The notes under the pieces were generated by a model. The model saw only the letters and a list, made by a program, of their open reading frames with translations, was not told the origin of the DNA and made no database searches. A stretch of DNA of 64,000 nt from Pseudomonadota bacterium (lineage in GTDB: Bacteria; Pseudomonadota; Gammaproteobacteria; Xanthomonadales; Rhodanobacteraceae). Positions 54,901 through 62,906 of this stretch are shown piece after piece; positions within the stretch are counted from its first letter, which is position 1, and each line of letters opens with the position of its first letter. The DNA lies in NCBI GenBank assembly GCA_021793575.1, contig JAJYSM010000011.1, forward strand, positions 1-64,000. Reading direction: 5' to 3'. A program made the position numbers and the translations under genes.

Positions 54901-55866
54901 ACCGCTGCGGGCGCGCAGGCAGACAACCCGGCCAATACCGGCATCAATCCGTCGGCGCTGCCGCCGCTGCACCTGTGGGTGAGCGACCTGCGCCTGGGCG
55001 ACGCCAGGCTGGGCGATGCGCGGCTGGAAACCTGGCCGACCGCACGCGGCCTGCATATCGACCAGCTGCGTGCGCTGTCCGACCGGGTGCAGATCACCGG
55101 CAGTGGCGACTGGGACGGCAGCGCCAGCGACAGTTACACGCAGATGCGCATCGAGTTCGCCGCCGAGAATCTCGGCGACATGCTGAGCGCGCTCGGTTAC
55201 GAGGGACTGTTCGAGGGCGGCAAGACGCACGACCGGCTCGACGCCCGCTGGCCGGGCGCGCCGTCCGCACTGGCGCTGGCGAATATGGACGGCAAGCTCA
55301 GCGTGAACGTCAGCAACGGCCGCATTCCTGAGGTGCCGCCAGGCGTCGGGCGGCTGTTCGGGCTGGTCTCGGTGGCCGAGCTGCCGCGCCGGCTGACGCT
55401 GGATTTCGGCGACGTGTTCGGCAAGGGGCTGGCGTTCGATTCGATCAAGGGTGACTTCCGCTTGGCCGACGGCAACGCCATCACCGACAACCTGGTGATC
55501 CTGGGGCCGGCGGCCAACATCAGCATCAGCGGCCGCACCGGCCTGCGCGCGCACGATTACGACCAACAAGTGCGGGTGGTACCGCATATCGGCAACAGCC
55601 TGCCGCTGGTGGGCGCGGTGGTGGGTGGCCCGATCGGCGCGGCGGCCGGCTTCGCCATGCAGGGCCTGCTAGGTCACGGCCTCAACCTGGCCGCCACCGC
55701 GCGCTACAAGGTCACCGGCAGCTGGGACAAACCGGTGATGACGCTGATCGAAAAACGCGGCGTACCGGCACCGGCACCCGTGCTCACGGTGCCCTACCAG
55801 GCCAGCCAGCTGCCTGCCGCCAGTGGCAGTGTCGGTCCTGCGCCGGCCGGTTCCGCCGGTCACTGA
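51967..55866 (+). CDS. yhdP: YhdP-family AsmA-like envelope protein
   Basis: The 1299-residue protein has one N-terminal membrane anchor (about 14-38) and a very long periplasmic part, the TamB/YdbH/YhdP architecture now linked to phospholipid transport between membranes. The ARHPAWVAAQLSQRLQRPVSF start and the C-terminal AsmA-like region near LPLVGAVVGGPIGAAAGFA are typical. The start is GTG. The rng-yhdP-tldD order is conserved in gammaproteobacteria, which supports the call. Confidence 0.9.
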   Translation: MKPLWQHRLQRCARALGWVAGVLVILLAVLMALTQLLLPQLARHPAWVAAQLSQRLQRPVSFAALEGRWTPSGPLFVLHDVTVGAAAGASGNALRLPEAELKLDFGGWLLPSRHLLNLRVRGLQLDLTRDASGRWQVNGVGIGGSGRPSPLSLDQLSLGLRLEDLRVVVTDATPGKRLVLQSPQLRLSVGNGRLRFAGALRRLGETAAVRTAGRFQLDGSAGRVWVGVDGIDLKPLLAGIDLDGYTAVEGHGRIAAWLDWRQGRVDNSVIRFDLDRLTLGAPGGASASVAALRGLAGLHRTGDGYAIRWAGDDGSVLAINLHQPGGAKASAGVAARELQLAPLLPWLALRPTLAPALAQWLGNGHPHGELTRLALHWSAADGVQAIELAFKNLGIDPVGKLPGVSGLQGLLRGDPEAYSLELPAQATTLRFPQLFRQPLALSKVAGTLAFWPADGDWHLGADPLDFVGAGYAGQLRGKVTLPAAGGKPVLDLYASLGHADVSAAKLFWPLGAMSPGTIGWLDHALVSGQLDQAQVLLRGDLADWPFVHNEGRFEARAVISDLTLDYGKEWPRAEGVDAVASFVNNGMLIEASDGHSLGVKADKAVALIPDFADGLLDLNVQGGGSGASLMDFVRNSPIGRHQAGTLAKLTLGGSGTFDFHLSLPLKHARDLLLSGSAQLKDVDLRAPAWNLQLDQLSGPLQFDAHGMLAGPLDGGFHGQPSRLQLAIGAATGDPASVLSAQLRGNYTFADLVQGYPSLQWLAQTADGRSPFMVGFRIAHAPGSDALVNTLTVDSLLNGIALKLPAPLHKVAAASLSLHLAMGLPVDGSDLQFGIGQLLRGHLQLPDGALHPLRGTLALGSEMPQELPPQGLRIRGHADQLDITGWVQHVVSGGGSGGPTLESLDVSTAHSQWFGRPLGAITVRATPQPGAFSIDVNGAAMAGNFSVPTQELDKRGITARLQRLYWPKDATISKVPAAVTAAGAQADNPANTGINPSALPPLHLWVSDLRLGDARLGDARLETWPTARGLHIDQLRALSDRVQITGSGDWDGSASDSYTQMRIEFAAENLGDMLSALGYEGLFEGGKTHDRLDARWPGAPSALALANMDGKLSVNVSNGRIPEVPPGVGRLFGLVSVAELPRRLTLDFGDVFGKGLAFDSIKGDFRLADGNAITDNLVILGPAANISISGRTGLRAHDYDQQVRVVPHIGNSLPLVGAVVGGPIGAAAGFAMQGLLGHGLNLAATARYKVTGSWDKPVMTLIEKRGVPAPAPVLTVPYQASQLPAASGSVGPAPAGSAGH

Positions 55867-55989
55867 CAGGGTCTGGCGTCATTTCCGCCGATCCCTGGCT
55901 GCGGCACCCGATGCCGGTGCGGCTTTAAAGCCTGCGGCGACAACCCCATGTGACAGTCTCAGCCCCTGACCGCAGACGACCGACCACCG

Positions 55990-57429
55990 ATGGATTCCCT
56001 GATTGCGCTCGCGCAGAGCAAGCTGCTCACCCCCGGCGGCCTCGCCACCGACGACCTCGATCGCGTGTTCACCCAGCTGATGGGGCCTTCGATCGACGCC
56101 GCCGACCTGTACTTCCAGCATTCGCGCAGCGAGTCGTGGCTGCTGGAGGAGGGCATCGTCAAGGACGGCAGCCATTCGATCGAGCAGGGCGTGGGCGTGC
56201 GCGCGATCAGCGGCGAGAAAACCGGCTTCGCCTACTCCGACGAGATCGTGCTGCCGCAGCTGCTGGAAGCGTCCCGCGCCGCGCGGGCGATCGCCCGCGA
56301 GGGCAACGGCGCCGGCCGGCCGCTGGCGTTGCACGGTGCGCGCCAGCTGTATCCGGCGATCGACCCGGTCGAGAGCCTGCCGAACCCGGACAAGATCGCG
56401 CTGTTGCGTGAGGTCGACGCGCATGCGCGTGCACGCGACCCGCGCGTCAGGCAGGTGATCGTGAGCCTTGCCGCCACCGTGGACACGATCCTGATCGCCG
56501 CCTCCGACGGTACCCTGGCGGCCGACGTGCGGCCGCTGGTGCGCATGAGCGTGCAGGTGATCGCCGAGCAGAACGGCCGCCGCGAGCAGGGCAGCTCCGG
56601 CGGCGGCGGCCGCTACGGCTACCGCGAGTTGAGCGAGAATGGCCGCGCGCTGGCGTTCGCCGACGAAGCGGTGCGCCAGGCGCTGGTGAATCTCGAAGCG
56701 ATCGACGCGCCGGCCGGCAGCATGACCGTGGTGCTCGGCCCCGGTTGGCCCGGCGTGCTGCTGCACGAGGCGATCGGCCACGGGCTGGAGGGCGACTTCA
56801 ACCGCAAGGGCAGCTCCGCCTTCGCCGGCCGCATCGGCCAGCGCGTGGCCGCCCAGGGCGTCACCGTGGTCGACGACGGCACGCTCAGCGGCCGCCGCGG
56901 CTCGCTCAGCATTGACGACGAAGGCACGCCGACCGAATGCACCACGCTGATCGAGGACGGCATCCTCAAGGGCTACATGCAGGACAAGCTCAACGCGCGC
57001 CTGATGGGCGTCAGATCCACCGGCAACGGCCGCCGCGAATCGTTCACCGCGCTGCCGATGCCGCGCATGACCAACACCTACATGCTGGCCGGCGCGCACG
57101 ATCCGGCCGAGATCATCCGCTCGGTCAAACGCGGGCTGTACGCGCCGAACTTCGGCGGCGGCCAGGTCGACATCACCAACGGCAAGTTCGTGTTCTCCGC
57201 CAGCGAGGCCTACCTGATCGAGGACGGTCGCATCACGCGTCCGGTCAAGGGCGCTACGCTGATCGGCAGCGGCCCGGAAGTGCTCAACCGCGTCTCGATG
57301 ATCGGCAACGACCTCAAGCTCGACGAAGGCGTCGGCGTATGCGGCAAGGATGGCCAGAGCGTGCCGGTGGGCGTGGGTCAGCCGACCCTGAAGATCGATA
57401 ACATGACGGTGGGCGGCACCGCGTCGTGA
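55990..57429 (+). CDS. tldD: Metalloprotease TldD
   Basis: Zinc protease subunit that with TldE (PmbA) processes peptides such as microcin precursors and CcdA. The 479-residue protein has the metal site [11 protein letters not shown] at residues 259-269 and the C-terminal [25 protein letters not shown] region (read in parts). TldE is not in the window. It is 123 bases after yhdP. Confidence 0.95.
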   Translation: MDSLIALAQSKLLTPGGLATDDLDRVFTQLMGPSIDAADLYFQHSRSESWLLEEGIVKDGSHSIEQGVGVRAISGEKTGFAYSDEIVLPQLLEASRAARAIAREGNGAGRPLALHGARQLYPAIDPVESLPNPDKIALLREVDAHARARDPRVRQVIVSLAATVDTILIAASDGTLAADVRPLVRMSVQVIAEQNGRREQGSSGGGGRYGYRELSENGRALAFADEAVRQALVNLEAIDAPAGSMTVVLGPGWPGVLLHEAIGHGLEGDFNRKGSSAFAGRIGQRVAAQGVTVVDDGTLSGRRGSLSIDDEGTPTECTTLIEDGILKGYMQDKLNARLMGVRSTGNGRRESFTALPMPRMTNTYMLAGAHDPAEIIRSVKRGLYAPNFGGGQVDITNGKFVFSASEAYLIEDGRITRPVKGATLIGSGPEVLNRVSMIGNDLKLDEGVGVCGKDGQSVPVGVGQPTLKIDNMTVGGTAS

Positions 57430-57432
57430 TCC

Positions 57433-57461
57433 GGTCGGCCGCGCCGGTTGCGCGGCCGACC
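57433..57461. terminator. Bidirectional terminator hairpin between convergent genes
   Basis: A perfect 12-bp stem GGTCGGCCGCGC/GCGCGGCCGACC with loop CGGTT, four bases past the tldD stop and 20 bases from the end of the opposing gene. No T-tract. Confidence 0.5.
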
Positions 57462-57480
57462 CGTGCGGGCGCGCGCGCCG

Positions 57481-58122
57481 TCAGCACTGCACCCGGCCGC
57501 CGGCCAGCTGGGTGCAGGGATGGAACACCGGCTGGGTCGGCCCGGCCGGCTCGTGGTCGTGATCGTGCTCATGGCCGCCGTGCCCGTGCCCGTGGCCGTA
57601 GCCGGGGTTCCAGTAGGCCGGGGCACCGTAATACGGCGGCACCTCGCCATAGGTCGACTGCGCCTGCTGCCGGTCGCGATACTGGTCGATCTGCTGGCGC
57701 AGCGCATCGTTCTCGCCCTGCAGCCGCCCGCGGCTGGCGGCCGCGTCGAGCAGTGCCTGCTGCCGCGCGCCTTCTTCGCGCTGCTTCGCGGCAAGCGCAT
57801 CGGCGGCCTGCTGCGCGGCCTGCGCCTGCCGCTTGCGCTGGTAGGCATCCAGCCGCTCCTTGTAAAGCCCCTGCAGGTGATGCGCGTCCGCGTAGCGTTG
57901 GGCGACGTCGTCCTGGCCGAGGTCGAGGTAGTGGTCGATGATCTCGCGATCGTCCGCCTGATGGAGCAGCACGCCGCGGGCGCCGGGGCAGGGGTGGTCG
58001 GTGTACTCGACGCTGCCGCCCTGCGTGCACTTGTAGATGTCTTGCGCGTTCGCCGATCCGGCCGCAGCCAGCAGCGCCAGGGCGATGAGCCGGGCAGGCG
58101 TGCGGGCAAGGCGCGTTTTCAT
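57481..58122 (-). CDS. Exported DUF4124 protein with His-rich tail
   Basis: A 213-residue predicted periplasmic protein. The signal peptide is about 1-26 (ends GSANA), then DUF4124: DIYKCTQGGSVEYTDHPCPG with two Cys. A coiled-coil-like region rich in Gln/Ala/Arg covers about 75-150, and the tail holds YGHGHGHGGHEHDHDHE, a likely metal-binding stretch, and two more Cys. DUF4124 proteins are abundant in Xanthomonadales and of unknown role. ATG 58134 is four codons earlier and also possible. Metal storage or delivery is inference only. Confidence 0.75.
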   Translation of the reverse strand: MKTRLARTPARLIALALLAAAGSANAQDIYKCTQGGSVEYTDHPCPGARGVLLHQADDREIIDHYLDLGQDDVAQRYADAHHLQGLYKERLDAYQRKRQAQAAQQAADALAAKQREEGARQQALLDAAASRGRLQGENDALRQQIDQYRDRQQAQSTYGEVPPYYGAPAYWNPGYGHGHGHGGHEHDHDHEPAGPTQPVFHPCTQLAGGRVQC

Positions 58123-58276
58123 CGTCACGGTCATGCTGCACCGTCCCCACGTCGTGAAAGGTGGATGGAGGAACCGAGGTCACGACCAGCGTAGCGCGGC
58201 CGCAGGGGCAGCGGCACGCGGATCGTGCCTGCGGTTAAGCCGGCGTGCGGGAAATCCGGCCGTCGCCGCTGCCGGA

Positions 58277-58621
58277 TCAGGCGGGCGGCGCGGGCATGCG
58301 CCGACGTCGCGGTTTCTGCTCGGCTGCCGCAAGCAGCTGCTGCAGGTAGGCGATGCCTTCCTCTTCGGGGAAAAAGGCCACCACATCGGCCACGCTGAGG
58401 CCGTGGCGCTCGCGCACGGCAAGAAAGTCCGCGCGTGCTCGCGCCAGACGTTCTGCCGCGGCGGCCCGCTTGCCGGCGGGCTTGCCGGCAGGCTGCGGCG
58501 CGGGCCGGGCCTCGGGTTCGGCGGCGGGCTGGCGGCTGAGTGCAGCCAGTTCGGCCTGGAACTGGCGAAAATCGTAGGTGTTCGATGCCATGGACTGTGC
58601 GTAAGCCGGACGGGTGGCCAT
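58277..58621 (-). CDS. Small basic-tailed protein, unrecognised
   Basis: A 114-codon frame; an internal ATG at 58591 would give 104 residues starting MASNTYDFRQFQAEL. Neither start has a clear Shine-Dalgarno. It has a helical N-part, an Ala/Pro/Lys linker, a conserved-looking core RADFLAVRERHGLSVADVVAFF, and a KPRRRR tail. The layout is reminiscent of small nucleoid-associated proteins, but I see no decisive motif. It lies 37 bases after the transporter gene on the same strand and could be the last gene of the thiamine unit or independent. Confidence 0.5.
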   Translation of the reverse strand: MATRPAYAQSMASNTYDFRQFQAELAALSRQPAAEPEARPAPQPAGKPAGKRAAAAERLARARADFLAVRERHGLSVADVVAFFPEEEGIAYLQQLLAAAEQKPRRRRMPAPPA

Positions 58622-58658
58622 TTTCGCACGGGCCGACCCCTTGCCGGCACCCCGCCCG

Positions 58659-59228
58659 TCACGCGGGCGCGTCCGCCACGCCGGCCCGCTGCCACGCGCG
58701 CAGGCCGATCGCCGCCAGCACGATGAAGGCGGCGTAGAGCACCGAGGTGATCAGCAGGTGCTTGTAGATGTATTCGCCCACGTAGATCACGTCGACGATG
58801 ATCCACAGCCACCACGCGGCGGTGTGCCGCCGATCCTGCCACCACTGCGCGACCAGACTGAAGCTGGTGAGCGTGGCATCCAGCCAGGGCAGCGCGGCGT
58901 CGGTCCAGCGGTGCATCGCGAAGCCCAGCGCCACCGCGCCGAGCACGCCGACCAGCAGGTGCCTCACGGCGTGCCGCCGCGGCAGCGGGGCCACGCGCAC
59001 GCGGCCGCTGGCGTCGAGGTTTTTCACCCAGCGCACCCAGCCGTAGACGATCAGCCCGGCGAATGCCACCTGCAGCAGCGCGTCGGAATAGAGCTTCGCC
59101 TCGACGAAGATGCCCACGTAGACCACCACCGACAGCAGGCCGATCGGCCAGCACAGCGGCCGCCGCCGGGCGGTCAGCCACACCGCCCAGGCGCTGAGCA
59201 GCGCGCCGCACAGTTCGATCCACGACAT
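58659..59228 (-). CDS. pnuT: PnuC-family transporter, probable thiamine carrier PnuT
   Basis: Inner-membrane facilitator of 189 residues with about seven membrane segments. PnuC-family marks include YGWVRW in the middle and WWLWIIVDVIYVGEYIYK near the end. PnuC carries nicotinamide riboside; the PnuT branch carries thiamine. I choose PnuT because the gene follows one base after a TonB receptor whose leader is a TPP riboswitch, and no NAD gene is near. Transport down the gradient would be driven by later phosphorylation of thiamine. Confidence 0.82.
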   Translation of the reverse strand: MSWIELCGALLSAWAVWLTARRRPLCWPIGLLSVVVYVGIFVEAKLYSDALLQVAFAGLIVYGWVRWVKNLDASGRVRVAPLPRRHAVRHLLVGVLGAVALGFAMHRWTDAALPWLDATLTSFSLVAQWWQDRRHTAAWWLWIIVDVIYVGEYIYKHLLITSVLYAAFIVLAAIGLRAWQRAGVADAPA

Positions 59229-59229
59229 C

Positions 59230-61434
59230 TCAGAAGGCGACCGTCAGCGAGAGCCGGGCCAGTCGCGGCGCGCCGGGGAACAGATAGCTGTCGCCGCCGG
59301 AGTTGCCGGTGTCGCGCCAGTAGAAGTGGTTGAACACGTTGTCCACATTCAACCGCCAGGTCAGCGCGTGGCCGTTCCACTGCGTGACGTAGCGCAGGCC
59401 GGCGTCGAACACGTGATAGGCCGGCACCCGCGTCAGCCCGTTCGGCGTGGCGTTGTTGGGACTGCTGTAGCGCCAGCCGCCGAGCAGGCTCAGGTCGGCC
59501 GCGAGCGGCAGCCGGTAATCCGCGAACAGCGCCGTGCGCAGGCGCGGCACGTTGTCGATCTGGTGGCCTTCGTAGGCGGGCGTGCCGGTGCGCTGCGCGC
59601 GCGCCTGGATCAGGTTGATGCTGGCGGTGAGGCGCAGGCGGTCGGTGACGCGCCCGGCGGCGTCCAGTTCGATCCCGCTGTGCACCTCGCTGCCCTGCTG
59701 CACGAAGCTGAAGCCCGCGGCCGAGCCGTCCGGCTGCGCAAACTGGTACGGCTGGCGGATGCGGTACAGCGCCGCCGTGAGGTTCAGGGCGTTGCTCCAG
59801 GCGTACTTCACGCCGGTCTCGAGCTGCCGCGCCAGCAGCGGTGCCAGGATGGTGCCGCCGTTGGACGTCCAGTACGGCGCCTGGCCACCCAGCGACAGGC
59901 TTTCGCTGTAGCTGACGTAGGCCGTCAGGGTGGTGCCGGGCTGCCACAGCACGGCGGCCTGCGGCAGCGTCTGGCTGAGACGCGTGTCGCGCTGCAGGAC
60001 GCCGCTGCTGTCGTAGGCGCGCTCGTGCAGGCGCACGAAGCGACCGCCGGCCAGCAGCTGCCAGTGCGCGCCCAGCTGCACGCGATCCAGCGCGAACAGC
60101 GAGCGCTGCCAGCTGCTCAGAGTGCGCGCCGGCGCTCCGGGCTGGTTGGGCGAGGGCGCGAAGTACGGCGGATCGGGCTGGCTGATGTTGGCGGTGCCGA
60201 CGTAGTCATACACGTACGGGCGCTGGTTGAGCGTGCGGCGGAACGCGTCCACGCCCACGGTGAGCTGATGGCTGATGCTGCCTGTGGCGAAGCGGCCCTT
60301 GAGCGTCGCCTGCGCCTCGTCGTTGCTGCGCATGTCGTCGGGGCTGCGATAGTCGTAGACGTCGTAGTCGCCGTTCGGCGCGAAGAAATAGCCGGGCGTG
60401 GCGCCGCCGCTGGCGCAGGCCGGCGAGTAGAAGCAGCCGTAGGCGAAGGCGACGTTGTCGTTGATCACGCTGCGGCTGTGGCCGGCCGACAGCTGCGCCT
60501 GCCAGTCGTCGCTGAAGCGGTAGTTGAAGCGCGCGGTGCTGTTCCACGCATGGATGCCGACCGGTTGCTGCCACGGCTCGTAGCCGAGCATGTGGGTGCG
60601 GCTGGCGTGGCTGGGGATCACCGTGCCGCCGAGCAGCTGGTAGCCGGAGACCGAGCGCTGCTCGCTGGCCTGGTAGTCGCTGTCCAGCTGCAGCGTGGCG
60701 TTGCGGCTGATCTTCCAGTCGGCGGCCAGCGAGAGGAAGTTGCGGTGGCCGTCGGCGTGCTGCACGTAGGAGTGCATGTCCTCGTGCGCGACGTTGACGC
60801 GCACGCCGAAGCCCGGCGACAGCCAGCCACCCACGTCAAGCGCTGCATAGCGCGAGCCGTGCGAGTCGGTGCCGACGGTGGCGGTGTGCACATCGGCCGG
60901 ACGCTTGCTGACGAAATTGACCAGGCCGCCGGGAGCGACCACGCCGGCTTCGATCCCGGCCAGGCCCTTGAGAATCTCCACCTGCTGCTTGTCTTCCAGC
61001 GTCACGTACTGCTCGCCGGCCATGCTCATGCCGTTGAAGCGGAAGCTGGTGGCCAGGTCCAGCGGAAATCCGCGGATCGCAATGTCCTGGTAGTAGCCGA
61101 CCGCGGCGTAGCTGTCGCCCACGGCGGCGTCCATGTGGCCGAGGTCGCTGAGCGTGCGCGGCTGGCGATCGTCGAGCTGGGCGCGGGTGATCACGGTGAT
61201 CGCGGCCGGCGTGTCGCGCAGCGGTGCATGGCCGAAGTTGCCGATCTGCGCGCTGTCGGCGCTGTAGCCGGGCTTGCTGTTGGCCTGCACATGCACCGCC
61301 GACAGCTGTTTCACCGGCAGCAGCGGCTTGCGCATGGCTGGCAGCGTGGTCGGCGCGGCGACAGGCGAGGTGTCCTGCGCATGGGCCAGCGGGATCAGCG
61401 ACAGGCAGGCAAGAAACAGCGGGGTGCGTGGCAT
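59230..61434 (-). CDS. TonB-dependent receptor, probable thiamine uptake
   Basis: Outer-membrane gated channel of 734 residues. Signal peptide about 1-20 (ends AHA), plug domain about 40-165 with ITVITRAQLDDRQPRTLSDL and LEDKQQVEILKGLAGI, then a 22-strand barrel ending in the outer-membrane signature LSLTVAF with terminal Phe. The chosen ATG 61434 begins the signal peptide and has GGAAG upstream; the frame to 61542 crosses the riboswitch. Sequence looks siderophore-receptor-like, but the TPP riboswitch in its leader and the adjoining PnuC-type gene point to thiamine or a derivative. Confidence 0.9.
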   Translation of the reverse strand: MPRTPLFLACLSLIPLAHAQDTSPVAAPTTLPAMRKPLLPVKQLSAVHVQANSKPGYSADSAQIGNFGHAPLRDTPAAITVITRAQLDDRQPRTLSDLGHMDAAVGDSYAAVGYYQDIAIRGFPLDLATSFRFNGMSMAGEQYVTLEDKQQVEILKGLAGIEAGVVAPGGLVNFVSKRPADVHTATVGTDSHGSRYAALDVGGWLSPGFGVRVNVAHEDMHSYVQHADGHRNFLSLAADWKISRNATLQLDSDYQASEQRSVSGYQLLGGTVIPSHASRTHMLGYEPWQQPVGIHAWNSTARFNYRFSDDWQAQLSAGHSRSVINDNVAFAYGCFYSPACASGGATPGYFFAPNGDYDVYDYRSPDDMRSNDEAQATLKGRFATGSISHQLTVGVDAFRRTLNQRPYVYDYVGTANISQPDPPYFAPSPNQPGAPARTLSSWQRSLFALDRVQLGAHWQLLAGGRFVRLHERAYDSSGVLQRDTRLSQTLPQAAVLWQPGTTLTAYVSYSESLSLGGQAPYWTSNGGTILAPLLARQLETGVKYAWSNALNLTAALYRIRQPYQFAQPDGSAAGFSFVQQGSEVHSGIELDAAGRVTDRLRLTASINLIQARAQRTGTPAYEGHQIDNVPRLRTALFADYRLPLAADLSLLGGWRYSSPNNATPNGLTRVPAYHVFDAGLRYVTQWNGHALTWRLNVDNVFNHFYWRDTGNSGGDSYLFPGAPRLARLSLTVAF

Positions 61435-61504
61435 CGTCGGCAACTTCCGGGTACGGACGAAGCGACGGCAACCCGGACGCCCGGGATGGGCGTGCCGAAT
61501 CATC

Positions 61505-61581
61505 AAGCTCCCTACGCCGGCATGACCCGGGTCAGGTTCCAAGGGACTCTCTCAGCCCGGCAATGCCGGGCACCCCCGCTT
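61505..61581 (-). promoter_or_regulatory. TPP riboswitch (THI box)
   Basis: Read on the minus strand: GGGGGTGCCC, a CCCGGC-ATT-GCCGGG helix, the invariant CTGAGAG, CCTTGGAACCTGA, the CCGG-GTCATG-CCGG helix, then GCGTAGGGA. AAGC at the 5' edge pairs with GCTT at the 3' edge to close P1. These are the conserved elements of the TPP aptamer. It lies about 70 bases before the receptor ATG and should lower receptor and transporter expression when TPP is plentiful. Confidence 0.95.
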
Positions 61582-61591
61582 CAGAGCGCGT

Positions 61592-61621
61592 ATTGAACCA
61601 CGCCGCGACCGCGTTTGTCAG
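61592..61621 (-). promoter_or_regulatory. Candidate promoter for the riboswitch transcript
   Basis: On the minus strand, -35 CTGACA overlaps the kinase stop codon (61616-61621), with an 18-bp spacer and -10 TTCAAT (61592-61597). It would start RNA just before the aptamer. The -10 is weak; the alternative is read-through from the kinase gene. Confidence 0.35.
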
Positions 61622-62766
61622 GTGGGCTGGCGCAGCGTCTGCCGCAGGCGCTGCCCCGGCGGCGTGCCGAACCATGCGGCGTGGCCCAACAGAAAGGTGT
61701 CGTAAGCGACGTCGGCATGCTCGCGTGAGCCGGTGATCGCGTGGAAATACTCGACCTCGGACAGCGCGAAATCCAGATGCACCAGCGGCAGCAGATCGGC
61801 CAGCAGGGTGAGCCCGGCGGCATCCAGCGGGCGCCGCTGGCGGTAGCCGTCGATCAGCGCCAGCGCGATGTCGGCGTGCACCGCGGCGTCGCCGCCGTCC
61901 AGCGCCAGCCAGGCGATCGCGTTGCGTTCGATCGCGGTGGCCAGGTCGAACAGCGCAAACGTGCGCGCGGCCAGGCCGAAGTCGAGCACCGCGCTGACGC
62001 GGGCATCGCTGCCTGCGCCGCTCCAGCACAGGTTGGAGACGTGCCAGTCGCCGTGCGTCCACAGCGCCGGTTGCTGCAGCAGCCGCGGCTGCACAGTGCG
62101 ATGGAACGGCACCAGCATGCGGGCGAGATCCTGCGGCCAGTCGCGTTGGCGCAGGTAGTCGGCCAGCCCCGGCCGGGCGGGCAGCTGCGCGCGCAGCGCG
62201 GCGATCGGATCGGGCGCCAGCAGCAGCTCGCTGCGCGCCACCAGCAGGTGGCTGTCGCGCTGCGGTGCGCGATAGCCCGCGGCGGCGTCATGCAGCGCCG
62301 CCAGCGCCAGGCCGGCGGCGCGCGCGTGGCCGCGATCGGGCAGCGGCGACCACGAGACCGCCTCGCGGTACAGGTCCACGCCCTCGGCGCCGTGGTGCAG
62401 CTCGTACACCCACGCGCCGATCGCCACCGCGGTCTGCCCCTGCGCATCCGCCAGCACGGCGGGTATCGGCGCGCCGTTGGCGCGCAGGTGGGCGATGAAG
62501 CGATGTTCTTCGCTGAGCGTGGCGACCGTGCGCACGCGTCGGTGGTGGCGCTTGACGAACCGCGCGCCGGCCGAGGTCTCGACCAGCGCCGCCGCGGACA
62601 GCGGCCGCGGGCTGTGCCAGCCGATCCGCTGCAGCGTGCCGGCCGCGTCGTAGCGGCGCAGCAGGGCTGCCACTTCGGCATGCGTCAGCGCGGGCCAGTC
62701 GGCCGCCATGCGGTCGTCGGCCAGGCCGTGCACGCGGTGAGTGGGATCAGTCATCGGCGGCGTCAT
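61618..62766 (-). CDS. Aminoglycoside-phosphotransferase-fold small-molecule kinase
   Basis: A kinase of about 382 residues with the APH/choline-kinase catalytic loop HGDWHVSNLC and metal site VLDFGLA. The N-lobe has ARFVKRHHRR with a candidate ATP-binding Lys. The start is uncertain: ATG 62766 or 62754, neither with a clear ribosome site. It ends 37 bases before the TPP riboswitch on the same strand. A role as thiamine kinase that traps imported thiamine is an attractive inference from position. Other substrates (choline, homoserine, sugars) fit the fold equally. Confidence 0.75.
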   Translation of the reverse strand: MTPPMTDPTHRVHGLADDRMAADWPALTHAEVAALLRRYDAAGTLQRIGWHSPRPLSAAALVETSAGARFVKRHHRRVRTVATLSEEHRFIAHLRANGAPIPAVLADAQGQTAVAIGAWVYELHHGAEGVDLYREAVSWSPLPDRGHARAAGLALAALHDAAAGYRAPQRDSHLLVARSELLLAPDPIAALRAQLPARPGLADYLRQRDWPQDLARMLVPFHRTVQPRLLQQPALWTHGDWHVSNLCWSGAGSDARVSAVLDFGLAARTFALFDLATAIERNAIAWLALDGGDAAVHADIALALIDGYRQRRPLDAAGLTLLADLLPLVHLDFALSEVEYFHAITGSREHADVAYDTFLLGHAAWFGTPPGQRLRQTLRQPT

Positions 62767-62906
62767 CCACGGTGAGGTACGGCGGCAGCGCCGTTGGACC
62801 GCGGCGAGCCATGCATTAATTATCCCGCACTTGCCGCGCGGCAAGCTTCCTGCGCCGGGTGGCATCGCGTCTAATAGCGCTCCCTGTCCGCCGTGTGGCG
62901 ATTTCG

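Noticed and set aside
61435-61542. N-terminal extension of the TonB receptor
   Set aside because: It would be translated from the 3' part of the TPP riboswitch and would put 36 residues before a normal signal peptide.
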